The notes under the pieces: generated by a model
Seen by the model: the letters and a program-made list of their open reading frames with translations, nothing else
Told to the model about the DNA's origin: nothing
Database searches by the model: none
DNA from: a virus
Strand: one strand, 5' to 3'
IMG/VR virus record: IMGVR_UViG_3300046004_001808
Span: 1-64,000 of that record
DNA length: 64,000 nucleotides
Part shown: one piece after another, positions 46,255 to 54,225 of the stretch
Layout of the letters: every line of letters begins with the position of its first letter
Position numbering within the stretch: position 1 is the first letter of the stretch
Position numbers and translations under genes: made by a program

Positions 46255-46262
46255 TATAAATA
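46255..46262 (-). promoter_or_regulatory. 43: TATTTATA motif before DNA polymerase
   Basis: Context TATATTTATAGAAAC, 58 bases before the ATG at 46196; the longest leader among the motifs listed, so less certain as the polymerase promoter. Confidence 0.45.
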
Positions 46263-46294
46263 TAAATGATATTAATTAATAAATCAATTTTATA

Positions 46295-46873
46295 TTATAA
46301 TTGTGTTATTATCACAGATACAGATGGACTTGTCGGTCTAGATGGATTACTTCTTATTGGTATCGCATATAACTTAACATCAGCAACATCTGAAGACCAC
46401 ACTAACTCAACATTATCACCTGATTCCACTGTTAAAAGATAAGTCCATGCCGCAATTAATGGAGATGATATTGGTGTACCAGCAAGTACTACGTCACCGG
46501 TACTGTCAATAATTGGATTCCCATTTTGATTTAACCATATACTAATAGTGTATGCACCAGCACCTGTTGTTTTTATTAATTGAGATGAAAAGGAGAAATT
46601 ATAAGTTCCACCAGATAAAAATGTAAATTTACTACCATCAACAACTGTAACTCCCTCAGAATCAATTACAGTATCTGCACTCATTATATATGATTGAGAT
46701 GTGGTTCCTGTAATAAATTGGTCAACAGTTGATAAAAATTGACCATGAGCGGCATCTCCGGAAGTATTTCCTGCTTTAACTTTATATGTTGTACCACCGT
46801 CAGATACCACAAATAAAGTGTCTGTTGTTATTCCGGTTATTTCGGGCAATAATGCTATTGGTAAATCAGGCAT
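46295..46873 (-). CDS. Fibre-like protein with C1q/jelly-roll-like domain
   Basis: A 192-residue protein. The N-terminus (LPIALLPEITGITTDTLFVV) resembles the start of many phage tail-fibre attachment domains. The C-terminal 130 residues (VVDGSKFTFLSGGTYNFSFS, TISIWLNQNGNPI, TYLLTVESGDNVELVWSS) have the strand pattern of C1q/TNF-like jelly rolls, commonly used for receptor or glycan binding. It follows the Thr/Pro-stalk protein gene by 24 bases and has a motif 15 bases from its ATG. Probable receptor-binding tip or decoration protein. Confidence 0.65.
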   Translation of the reverse strand: MPDLPIALLPEITGITTDTLFVVSDGGTTYKVKAGNTSGDAAHGQFLSTVDQFITGTTSQSYIMSADTVIDSEGVTVVDGSKFTFLSGGTYNFSFSSQLIKTTGAGAYTISIWLNQNGNPIIDSTGDVVLAGTPISSPLIAAWTYLLTVESGDNVELVWSSDVADVKLYAIPIRSNPSRPTSPSVSVIITQL

Positions 46874-46888
46874 GTTTTTTTTTTATTA

Positions 46889-46895
46889 ATAAATA
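46889..46895 (-). promoter_or_regulatory. TATTTAT motif before the C1q-like fibre gene
   Basis: Context CTATTTATTAATAAAA, 15 bases upstream of the ATG at 46873. Confidence 0.6.
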
Positions 46896-46897
46896 GT

Positions 46898-47734
46898 TTA
46901 TGTTATAATTATTTTACTTAAATCATCTTGTAAAAGATAAAATAAATCATCTTGTAAAAGATATGATATAGATGGTGTTGATGTAGGTGTTTGAGTAGGT
47001 GTAGGTGTTTCTGTTGGCGTCGGAGTAGAAGTTTCAGTTGGCGTCGGAGTAGAAGTTTCAGTTGGCGTCGGAGTAGAAGTTTCAGTTGGCGTCGGCGTAG
47101 AAGTTTCAGTTGGCGTCGGCGTAGGTGTTTCAGTTGGCGTCGGAGTAGAAGTTTCAGTTGGCGTCGGCGTAGGTGTTTCAGTTTGAGTAGGCGTAGGAGA
47201 ACTTGTTGTTGTTGTGGTTGTATGATTAATTGTTGTTGTAGTTGTAGTATGATTAATTGTGGTAGTCGTTGTGGTACAAGGACAACATTCTGTAGTTGTT
47301 GTTGTAGTATAAGGACCATTGATACAACAAGGGAATTCTGATACGTAACAACTATCATAAACTAAATCATCAGCAATAAAAGAATCTTGTACATTTATAA
47401 ATAAATCTTCGCGTATTGGTAATATAAGAACTCCATCGGAATTTCTTAACATAAATTGACCAGCGTATCTACCAACTCTATTAGTATCTCTTGGAGTAAA
47501 CTGATAATATATGTAATATTCAGGACCAGCATTCAAGTCAACAAAAGTTTTTTCAACAAACCCTGCAGGTCTTGAACTTATTTTTGGAATACCGGTTTCT
47601 ACATCAACCATTGAGAAGAAAATGGCAGATTCTTCAATCATATCCATAAACTTATTATAGTCGCTTCTTCCGTCTTTAACCACTTGTAATTTTAATACCG
47701 GTAAGGTTGCGTTTTTCTTAATAAAAAAATCCAT
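46898..47734 (-). CDS. Virion protein with BppU-like head and Thr/Pro repeat stalk
   Basis: A 278-residue protein. Residues 1-120 (FIKKNATLPVLKLQVVKDG, YYIYYQFTPRDTNRVGRYAG, LPIREDLFINVQDSF) look like the Ig-like N-terminal domain of BppU-type baseplate fibres. Residues about 142-178 are Thr runs separated by Cys or INH, and about 185-250 are eight-residue repeats of the TPTPTETS type, a mucin-like extended stalk rich in O-glycosylation acceptors. The C-terminus repeats YLLQDDL twice. It lies next to a glycosyltransferase operon. A substrate role for those enzymes is inferred. Confidence 0.7.
   Translation of the reverse strand: MDFFIKKNATLPVLKLQVVKDGRSDYNKFMDMIEESAIFFSMVDVETGIPKISSRPAGFVEKTFVDLNAGPEYYIYYQFTPRDTNRVGRYAGQFMLRNSDGVLILPIREDLFINVQDSFIADDLVYDSCYVSEFPCCINGPYTTTTTTECCPCTTTTTTINHTTTTTTINHTTTTTTSSPTPTQTETPTPTPTETSTPTPTETPTPTPTETSTPTPTETSTPTPTETSTPTPTETSTPTPTETPTPTQTPTSTPSISYLLQDDLFYLLQDDLSKIIIT
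47013..47180. repeat. 24-bp tandem repeat (7 copies) in the Thr/Pro stalk gene
   Basis: Seven adjoining 24-base units of the type GTTGGCGTCGGAGTAGAAGT plus TTCA (plus strand), with a few substitutions. Each encodes eight residues on the minus strand, so copy-number change keeps the frame and alters stalk length. Confidence 0.9.
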
Positions 47735-47748
47735 CTATTGTTTTTATT

Positions 47749-47756
47749 TATAAATA
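47749..47756 (-). promoter_or_regulatory. TATTTATA motif before the Thr/Pro stalk gene
   Basis: GTATTTATAAATAAAAAC, 14 bases upstream of the ATG at 47734. Confidence 0.65.
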
Positions 47757-47780
47757 CTTTGCTTTACAAAAATAAACAAA

Positions 47781-49463
47781 TTAACTTTCTTTTCTTAATG
47801 AACCATCATAATGTTCAAATCTATCGTGTTCTGTTGGAGTTAATAGTAATAAGCCAGGTTTAATGTTACCCATGACAGTTTCTTGGTAAACATATGACAT
47901 TAAAGTTTGTTCAAAAGGATGAGACCATTTTGTTTCTAAAAAACATTTATAGTTTCCTTCTCTACCAACAACAATTGGCCAATTACACACATAGACCTCA
48001 CCAGTTGCATATGGAAGTCCTTTATAAGACTTAATGTTCTCAAATTTTGTTTTAGGTGAGTTTGCGTCTAATCCATGTTCAGGCAATTTAGGGTTATTAG
48101 GCCAATGTCTTTGTCTGAAATCTTGTGGAACATTATACCAACTCCATTGAGTACTATTATCACCAAAAAACTCGGTAAAATTAAGTTTTAAAAAATCAAA
48201 ATTTTCTTTTTTAATTATTTCTAAAGATTTGTTATATAAATTTGGTACCCATCTATTAAACCCATTTTTACAAGTCTCATTTTTTTTAGGATAAAATGCC
48301 ATATCATCCTCAAACCAAAAATAATAATCGTGATTTGTTTTATCAAAATGGTCAGCAACAAAAATACGACCACCAACTATACCAATGTTATCTTTTTTAA
48401 TGTGTTCAAACCCATATTGTTCACATAGTTCAATATATCTTGGGGTTGTTGTTAAATCAGTTGAATTATTTAATAAATATTTTTTAGGTTTTTCTATAAA
48501 ATCTTTGTCATAATCTAACATAGATTGTATTAACACTTCTAATTGTTTAGGTGAGTTAAATGTTATAACATATAACCCAACATTATCAGTACTTGGTTGT
48601 GTTTTATTATTTTGTATAAAATCTTTTGTGTATTTTTTTAACTCTTCAAAGAACGGCCAAACTAAACCATTACCCTCAATTTCAAATCTATATATTAAAT
48701 CTTTATGTTTATAAGAAAGTATTGTAAATAAACATTCGTCGGCACCCATTAACCCTTCTTTTAACGTATCGTGCATTACTGAATAATAATAGTCATTCAT
48801 TTGGTGAATGTTATCTTTACTCCCACCAAAAAAACCGCCTCGACACACATAACTAACGTAATCGGTATTACAATAACGAGCCATATCCTTTCTTTCAAAT
48901 CCATGAATCTCTACATTACCATCATAAGGATATGATATCTGAATAAATTTATTATTGTTAAATCGAACATAATTTTCCAAATTATCTAATACATTATCGT
49001 GACTAAAATAACCTCGATTAACCGTATTAGTTAATCCACCATCAACCCAAAAGAAATATTCACTATTAAATGGATTCACAATTGCGGAATCATTTAACAT
49101 AAAAAATTTAGTAAACATCATTGGGTTATAATATTTTAACCCGGCTTGAGGAGATTCAGATAACCATCCTGCAAAATTTTTCCAACTATCTTGGATTCTA
49201 ATTTTTTGAATATCTTCAAAAAAAGGATTCCAAACTTCAAAATCCTCAACATTCTTAATAAATATTTTAGTAGGTTTATCGCCTCTAATTTTTAATACTT
49301 CTTCTTCTAATTCTTGGGGAATCCAAATACACATTTGAACATTTGTTTCTAACATTTCAAAAAACTTTGTTTTGTAATTTGAAAAATCTCTTTTACCCCA
49401 ACCATCAAGATTACCGCGACCTAAATCCCAAAGACCGGTAACTATTGTCACATTACTATTCAT
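47781..49463 (-). CDS. Two-domain glycosyltransferase (HtrL/YibB-like plus GT-A)
   Basis: A 560-residue protein. The N-terminal half (VTIVTGLWDLGRGNLDGWGK, YKTKFFEMLETNVQMCIWIP, EYFFWVDGG) matches the HtrL/YibB/WlaTC family of glycosyltransferases. From about residue 300 a second GT-A fold begins (GLYVITFNSPKQLEVLIQSM), with the metal-binding DxD-type FEDDMAFYP near 395. It would add two sugars in sequence. It is the last gene of the 53912-47781 operon, one base after the 840-residue gene. The acceptor is unknown; the neighbouring Thr/Pro stalk is a candidate. Confidence 0.75.
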   Translation of the reverse strand: MNSNVTIVTGLWDLGRGNLDGWGKRDFSNYKTKFFEMLETNVQMCIWIPQELEEEVLKIRGDKPTKIFIKNVEDFEVWNPFFEDIQKIRIQDSWKNFAGWLSESPQAGLKYYNPMMFTKFFMLNDSAIVNPFNSEYFFWVDGGLTNTVNRGYFSHDNVLDNLENYVRFNNNKFIQISYPYDGNVEIHGFERKDMARYCNTDYVSYVCRGGFFGGSKDNIHQMNDYYYSVMHDTLKEGLMGADECLFTILSYKHKDLIYRFEIEGNGLVWPFFEELKKYTKDFIQNNKTQPSTDNVGLYVITFNSPKQLEVLIQSMLDYDKDFIEKPKKYLLNNSTDLTTTPRYIELCEQYGFEHIKKDNIGIVGGRIFVADHFDKTNHDYYFWFEDDMAFYPKKNETCKNGFNRWVPNLYNKSLEIIKKENFDFLKLNFTEFFGDNSTQWSWYNVPQDFRQRHWPNNPKLPEHGLDANSPKTKFENIKSYKGLPYATGEVYVCNWPIVVGREGNYKCFLETKWSHPFEQTLMSYVYQETVMGNIKPGLLLLTPTEHDRFEHYDGSLRKES

Positions 49464-49464
49464 A

Positions 49465-51987
49465 TTATTTTTTTCTAATTATACTGGTATAACTCCATTC
49501 AGGTTTAAGTTTAAAAATTTCACACGATTCAATATTTTTTTCAAGATAATCACATTCTTCATCTGTCATATAATCTGAAACTAGTTTACCTGTTTTATTA
49601 AACATTTCTAACATATCAAGTGTTATCGTATTTTTTTCAGATTTCCATATTGAATTAACATCATTCTTTACACTAACACTTGTATGTAAATCTTCTAATA
49701 CGTACATACCACCACTTTTTATACTTTTAAATAATTTAGCTAAAACAACTTGTTGGTCTTTCATTGCGTGACTTCCATCGTCAATAAATAAATCTATATC
49801 CACATTATCATTTGAAAACTCGATTAAAGTATTACCAACATTAACATTAAATTCTAATAATTTAACTCGATTAAAATCATCAATATTAGCCCTATTCATT
49901 TCAAAATCAACACCTATTATTTCCGCATTAGTGAAAAATTCTCTCCATATGTTAATTGATTGTCCTTCATGAACACCTAATTCAACAACTTTTTTTGCAG
50001 ATTCTTTGATTTTATCAAATTCAAGTTGATAAACTTTATCAAAAAAATCATGTCCATAATGTTTATCTGTCGTATATTTTTCTGCTAAACCACTTAATTT
50101 TGAATAATCATAATTTTCGTTTATATTAAAAATTTTATTATGAATCTTATCTATTGTTCTATTTTTAATACTACCATACGCATACGCATGAAAAATAAAA
50201 TTATTATCATTATATTTATTCCAATTAAAACTTCTATTTGAAATAATTTTCATTTTACTAACATACTCACCTCTATCTTTATATAAATGAGTTAATGCGG
50301 TTTGGTCCATCCATAATCTGTTAGAATAAAATCCTTCATGATTTAAATCATGTTCACCAACTTCAGGTCTTAATTCACAATCAATAGGTTTTAGGGTTTT
50401 ACAACAAAAAGCCCAATCATTAAGAAATTTTTTACCCCATTCATTATTTTTTATTAAAAATACTCCAGCATTCATTAGACTATGAGTGCTTTCATCTAAT
50501 GAGGCAATAAAATTATAATCTTTGTCAATAAATTCTTCAATTCTAATATTAAAATCAGATATTATAGCATCCGTATCTAAAAATAGTATATATTCAGGGT
50601 CAAAATTTTCAATAACGTCTAATATTAACTTTGGTTTGTACCAAGTAGGTGCAGCACCATTTATGTAATCCGTTATTGTTTGATTTGATTTTTCACAAAA
50701 ATATCCATATCCATTTTCATCACAATATTTCTTATTTATTTTTTCAGCAAATGGTCCATGAGTTAAATTACTTGTGTAATATTGTGCGATGTAAATTTTT
50801 TTAATTTTATTTGTTTTTAAAATTCTAATAATTAATCCTTTTTCGTCCGGTTGGATATATTGAGCTTGAGTATATTCTTTAAAATTCACATCATTTAAAA
50901 TTTCATATTCATAATTTAAATTTTTAATCATTTTTAAAATAATATTATAAGTATTTTCATTAGTTATAACACCATCATTTAAACTAAAAAAGATATTAAT
51001 TTCACCGTCTTTTACTATTGTTTTAAGTAAATTATTAAATGTGTTTTTAATTTTTAGGTCATGGGGATTTTTGAAATTAAAAACACATAAATTTTGTATA
51101 ACTTCATCACCATATGTTATTGTTCTATCATATATATCAGATATACTTCTAGCATAACCACCATAGTATTCCCAATTATTTTTATCTCGGTCTAACCCAT
51201 ACCAAGCACCTGTCTTACCCTCTGTACCACTAACTCTATTAGTATTTAATTCAATACCTGAAGACCATTCATAATTTAGAATAACTTTTCTATTAGTTTT
51301 TAAATTATTATAGTAATTACTAATAATAAAATCACAATAATACATTCGTTTACCCGTTGAATAATGAATTGTTAGATTTTTTTCACCTAAATTATAAAAA
51401 GCAGACATAGTGTCTATTATATGAAATTTAACTTCCGGTATTTTTGAAAAGTGTTGCATTAATGTGGCATCTTCCAAATGATTAGTTTCATCATGTATAT
51501 TTAAAATTTCTTCACATATTTTTTTACTGAAGAATATTCCTCCTCCACCACCTTGTCCGGACCATATAATGTCTTTATCAATAATTTCGTTAAAATATTT
51601 CTCTAAAACAAATGAATTAACATAGGTACCATCGTCAACTCTTAAAATATAATCAAATTCTCTATTTTTTAATAACCATGTTATAGCCCCTTGAAGTTTT
51701 TTAACCATATTAGATGGTTTTTTTTGATGATGTAAATAATAATAGTCGTATGTGTCGGTTTCGGTTAAATGTAAAATTTGATTTTTTTCATCAAAAGATA
51801 CTTCCGGATTGTCTCCATCAAAAAAAATAACTTCAATATTTTTATCCTTTAATTTAGATACCCAAGTATCCATACATGGTAATTTTCTAGTTAAATCAGC
51901 TCTATCTGATTGTATTGGGTCAAATGGTATATATAACTTTTCACTCATATAATTTTTTGAAGTGTAGGCCAAGACAATTAATTTCAT
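49465..51987 (-). CDS. Three-domain protein: GT31-like GT, GT34-like GT and methyltransferase
   Basis: An 840-residue fusion. N-terminal domain: KLPCMDTWVSKLKDKNIEVI, AITWLLKNREFDYILRVDDG (DxD-type) and GGGGGIFFSKKICEEIL, like beta-1,3-galactosyltransferases. Middle domain from about residue 395: IYIAQYYTSNLTHGPFAEK, YILFLDTDAIIS (DxD) and SLMNAGVFLIKNNEWGKKFL, like GMA12/MNN10 (GT34). C-terminal domain from about 655: AKKVVELGVHEGQSINIW (SAM loop), DIDLFIDDGSHAMKDQQVV and YVLEDLHTS, like macrocin-type sugar O-methyltransferases. It would build and cap a glycan. It overlaps the SDR gene by four bases. Confidence 0.75.
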   Translation of the reverse strand: MKLIVLAYTSKNYMSEKLYIPFDPIQSDRADLTRKLPCMDTWVSKLKDKNIEVIFFDGDNPEVSFDEKNQILHLTETDTYDYYYLHHQKKPSNMVKKLQGAITWLLKNREFDYILRVDDGTYVNSFVLEKYFNEIIDKDIIWSGQGGGGGIFFSKKICEEILNIHDETNHLEDATLMQHFSKIPEVKFHIIDTMSAFYNLGEKNLTIHYSTGKRMYYCDFIISNYYNNLKTNRKVILNYEWSSGIELNTNRVSGTEGKTGAWYGLDRDKNNWEYYGGYARSISDIYDRTITYGDEVIQNLCVFNFKNPHDLKIKNTFNNLLKTIVKDGEINIFFSLNDGVITNENTYNIILKMIKNLNYEYEILNDVNFKEYTQAQYIQPDEKGLIIRILKTNKIKKIYIAQYYTSNLTHGPFAEKINKKYCDENGYGYFCEKSNQTITDYINGAAPTWYKPKLILDVIENFDPEYILFLDTDAIISDFNIRIEEFIDKDYNFIASLDESTHSLMNAGVFLIKNNEWGKKFLNDWAFCCKTLKPIDCELRPEVGEHDLNHEGFYSNRLWMDQTALTHLYKDRGEYVSKMKIISNRSFNWNKYNDNNFIFHAYAYGSIKNRTIDKIHNKIFNINENYDYSKLSGLAEKYTTDKHYGHDFFDKVYQLEFDKIKESAKKVVELGVHEGQSINIWREFFTNAEIIGVDFEMNRANIDDFNRVKLLEFNVNVGNTLIEFSNDNVDIDLFIDDGSHAMKDQQVVLAKLFKSIKSGGMYVLEDLHTSVSVKNDVNSIWKSEKNTITLDMLEMFNKTGKLVSDYMTDEECDYLEKNIESCEIFKLKPEWSYTSIIRKK

Positions 51988-52661
51988 TTTTTATAATATT
52001 TTTTTATAATTTTATGCGGATTAGTATTTAAATTTTTAATGTCTAAATCATTGTAAAATTTATCAATATGGTTTTCAAATAAAATAGTTTCATTATCTTC
52101 TAACATTTCAATTTGATAATCACTTATTTTATTTATTTCAATTAAATAATTAACAATATCAACTACTTTAATTTTGTTACCTAAAGTAACGTTAATTTTA
52201 CCATTTATTTTTTTATTAATTAAAAAATCAACAATTTTTGGTAAATCTTCAACATCTATTAAATCTCTATAAGTACCGTTTTTTATTTGTATAACTTTTT
52301 TATTTAATAATGAATTATACATAAATGGTACTAATTGTTTTGTGTTTTTTGTTCTACCAATAATATTAGGTAATCTTAAAATCAAAAAATTATTTGAATT
52401 ATTTTCAATATATGATTCAATAAATAATTTATGCATAACATAATTTGTGTAATCATACCTTAACACACTTAACGTACTAAAATATATTATCAAATTGTTC
52501 TGATTTTTTTTTAAAACTTGTTTTAGTAAATCATATTCTTTTTTATATTTTAAAATATCATTTTCTGTTGAATCCGCAACCCCTGAAGCAAAAACACATA
52601 CAGATTTAAAATTATAATTTTTAAAAGATTCTGCAATCATCCCATCCCCAATTATGTCCAT
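51984..52661 (-). CDS. Short SDR-type nucleotide-sugar dehydratase/epimerase
   Basis: A 225-residue extended-SDR-like protein, shorter than usual (about 300). The nucleotide loop is reduced to IIGDGMIAESF and the first strand seems to start the protein. The catalytic residues are present: YFSTLSV (Ser) and YVMHK (Tyr-x3-Lys), followed by FLILRLPNIIGR and YRDLIDVEDL as in UDP-glucose 4-epimerase or dTDP-sugar enzymes. It likely makes a nucleotide-sugar donor for neighbouring transferases. The degenerate Gly loop makes activity less certain. Confidence 0.7.
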   Translation of the reverse strand: MDIIGDGMIAESFKNYNFKSVCVFASGVADSTENDILKYKKEYDLLKQVLKKNQNNLIIYFSTLSVLRYDYTNYVMHKLFIESYIENNSNNFLILRLPNIIGRTKNTKQLVPFMYNSLLNKKVIQIKNGTYRDLIDVEDLPKIVDFLINKKINGKINVTLGNKIKVVDIVNYLIEINKISDYQIEMLEDNETILFENHIDKFYNDLDIKNLNTNPHKIIKKYYKK

Positions 52662-52664
52662 ATT

Positions 52665-53912
52665 TTATAAATTACCAGTTAATCTATCACACCATCCTTT
52701 TGATGTGCTATAAGGCCATACAACCCAATATTTTGGTTTAGATGTTGTTTGGAAATCTCTCCAAACTTTACAATACCCATCAGGGTCTTTCATCATACCG
52801 TTTATTTCATTGATGTCAGCATCTTTTCTATAAAGAGTTTCATCTTTTTCATCGTGGAATGCAACAACCCAAAATTCGTAATCTTTTTCCGGAACTTGTT
52901 TAAATGAGATATCAATACAATGTTTGAAAATACTAGCGAAACTTGCCAACCATTCTTCTTCAGTCTCAAATATAGTAGGATTTGGTGCGTATTTTTTATC
53001 TAAAGTATATTGTTGAACAGCTCTATTTGAAAATTTAAGACCTGAATAAATTTCATAATCTTTTAATGTTCTTTCAGTTCCAAATCCATACTTACTAAAA
53101 TCCATATTAACTTCTTCACCATCCATTCCAAAAAGTTGTCTATTCTTTTTGTGAGATAACTCATTCTTTTTACCCCACTCTTTATCGTCATCCCATTGTT
53201 TTACCCTACCTTTACGAGTATACTCATGCCAAATAACTGTTTTATGTGGGTGGAATAAATCATATCCGTGAGTAAATGCTCTAACTGCTATGGAAATTTC
53301 TTCACCATGAAAATAAAACTCAGGGTCGTGTTGAACCTCAACACTAAATTGACCTAATGTGAACGCCATGTGAGCAGAATAAAAACGAGAAGTAATTGGT
53401 TGTTTAAGTTTTTCCCACCCCGGAATTGTTTCAGGTAAGAAGAAGACAGCACCTTCTGGTATAAATCTGTCAAACGACATTCTCCATGGGTCTCTAACTC
53501 TCCCTGCCGGGTCATTATCAGGGTCAAATGAAGAAACATATCCTGTTAATAAAGGTTTGTTAAATCCTTTCTTTTGAAGTTGTTTAATCATTTTGATTAA
53601 TGTATCGTCCCAATCTTTTTCAAATCTCATATGAGAATCTATTTGAAGAGTATATTCCTCACCATCGTATAATTGTTGTACTTGATTTCTTGCCCAACAA
53701 ACACCTTTAGCGTCAGAATATAAAACATCCTTAACTCTAAATCGTTTGTCTTTTTTAAATTTCTCTAAATTATCAAACCCATCTTCAGGGTGATATTGGC
53801 GACATATACCTATTCTTAAGTTCTTAGGTCTTTTAGCATTTTCCAACATACTATCTAATGTTGGAATAAGTTGGGGGTCACGATAGGAAGCTATCTGTAC
53901 AAATATTTTCAT
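52665..53912 (-). CDS. GlcNAc-transferase family protein (Skp1-GnT1-like)
   Basis: A 415-residue GT-A enzyme. MKIFVQIASYRDPQLIPTLD, RIGICRQYHPEDG, GVCWARNQVQQLYDGEEYTL and QIDSHMRFEKDWD form the start of the 'Glycosyltransferase (GlcNAc)' family, whose characterised eukaryotic member adds GlcNAc to hydroxyproline of Skp1. FYFHGEEISIAVRAFTHGYD is the expected acceptor-side motif, and the C-terminal part from about 310 is extra. First gene of the minus glycosyltransferase operon. Acceptor unknown; the Pro/Thr-rich stalks nearby are of interest. Confidence 0.8.
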   Translation of the reverse strand: MKIFVQIASYRDPQLIPTLDSMLENAKRPKNLRIGICRQYHPEDGFDNLEKFKKDKRFRVKDVLYSDAKGVCWARNQVQQLYDGEEYTLQIDSHMRFEKDWDDTLIKMIKQLQKKGFNKPLLTGYVSSFDPDNDPAGRVRDPWRMSFDRFIPEGAVFFLPETIPGWEKLKQPITSRFYSAHMAFTLGQFSVEVQHDPEFYFHGEEISIAVRAFTHGYDLFHPHKTVIWHEYTRKGRVKQWDDDKEWGKKNELSHKKNRQLFGMDGEEVNMDFSKYGFGTERTLKDYEIYSGLKFSNRAVQQYTLDKKYAPNPTIFETEEEWLASFASIFKHCIDISFKQVPEKDYEFWVVAFHDEKDETLYRKDADINEINGMMKDPDGYCKVWRDFQTTSKPKYWVVWPYSTSKGWCDRLTGNL

Positions 53913-53955
53913 TTATCTCTTGTTTTATACAAAAGATAATAATTTATAATTAAAT

Positions 53956-53962
53956 ATAAATA
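53956..53962 (-). promoter_or_regulatory. TATTTAT motif before the minus glycosyltransferase operon
   Basis: Context TTATTTATATTTAAT, 43 bases before the ATG at 53912. Confidence 0.45.
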
Positions 53963-54138
53963 ATTTTATTTAATTATTATGACGAAATTGAACTTGATAT
54001 AATAGTATGTTTATTTTATTTTATATAATTAAAAAGTCTATGTTAAGTTCACACTTTCAACTCCCACTATTGTACAACCATCATCATCCACTATTAACCC
54101 TAATCTACAACCTATCACCATTTTTTTTTTATTTATCA

Positions 54139-54158
54139 TATCTTATAATTATAAGATA
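54139..54158. repeat. Perfect 20-bp palindrome
   Basis: TATCTTATAA followed by its exact reverse complement TTATAAGATA, without spacer. It lies in the gap downstream of the mucin-like gene stop and could be an operator or terminator-like stem. Confidence 0.6.
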
Positions 54159-54225
54159 TAAGTGTTTTTTGTGTATGTTTTTAATAATATAGGGTCATTA
54201 AAAAACTAATAAAGTTTCGATAATA

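Larger units (their letters stand above)
53913..54225. other. 313-base AT-rich gap between GT operon and mucin-like gene
   Basis: No convincing gene. It holds a TATTTAT motif (minus, 53956-53962) for the GT operon, a perfect 20-bp palindrome at 54139-54158, and a run of 11 T (54121-54131). A 27-residue minus-strand frame (54038-54121, MVIGCRLGLIVDDDGCTIVG onward) follows the T-run and may be a remnant of a fibre gene. The plus-strand frame at 54007-54192 has Leu/Phe/Ile-rich AT-driven composition and is not credible. Confidence 0.5.

Noticed and set aside
46991-47341. Plus-strand frame encoding Ser/Arg/Trp repeats (SFSWRRSR type)
   Set aside because: It is the antisense of the Thr/Pro repeat of the real minus-strand gene; the repeat alone keeps it open.
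54007-54192. 61-residue plus-strand frame
   Set aside because: Composition is driven by AT-rich and T-run sequence, no motif, no neighbours in the same direction.
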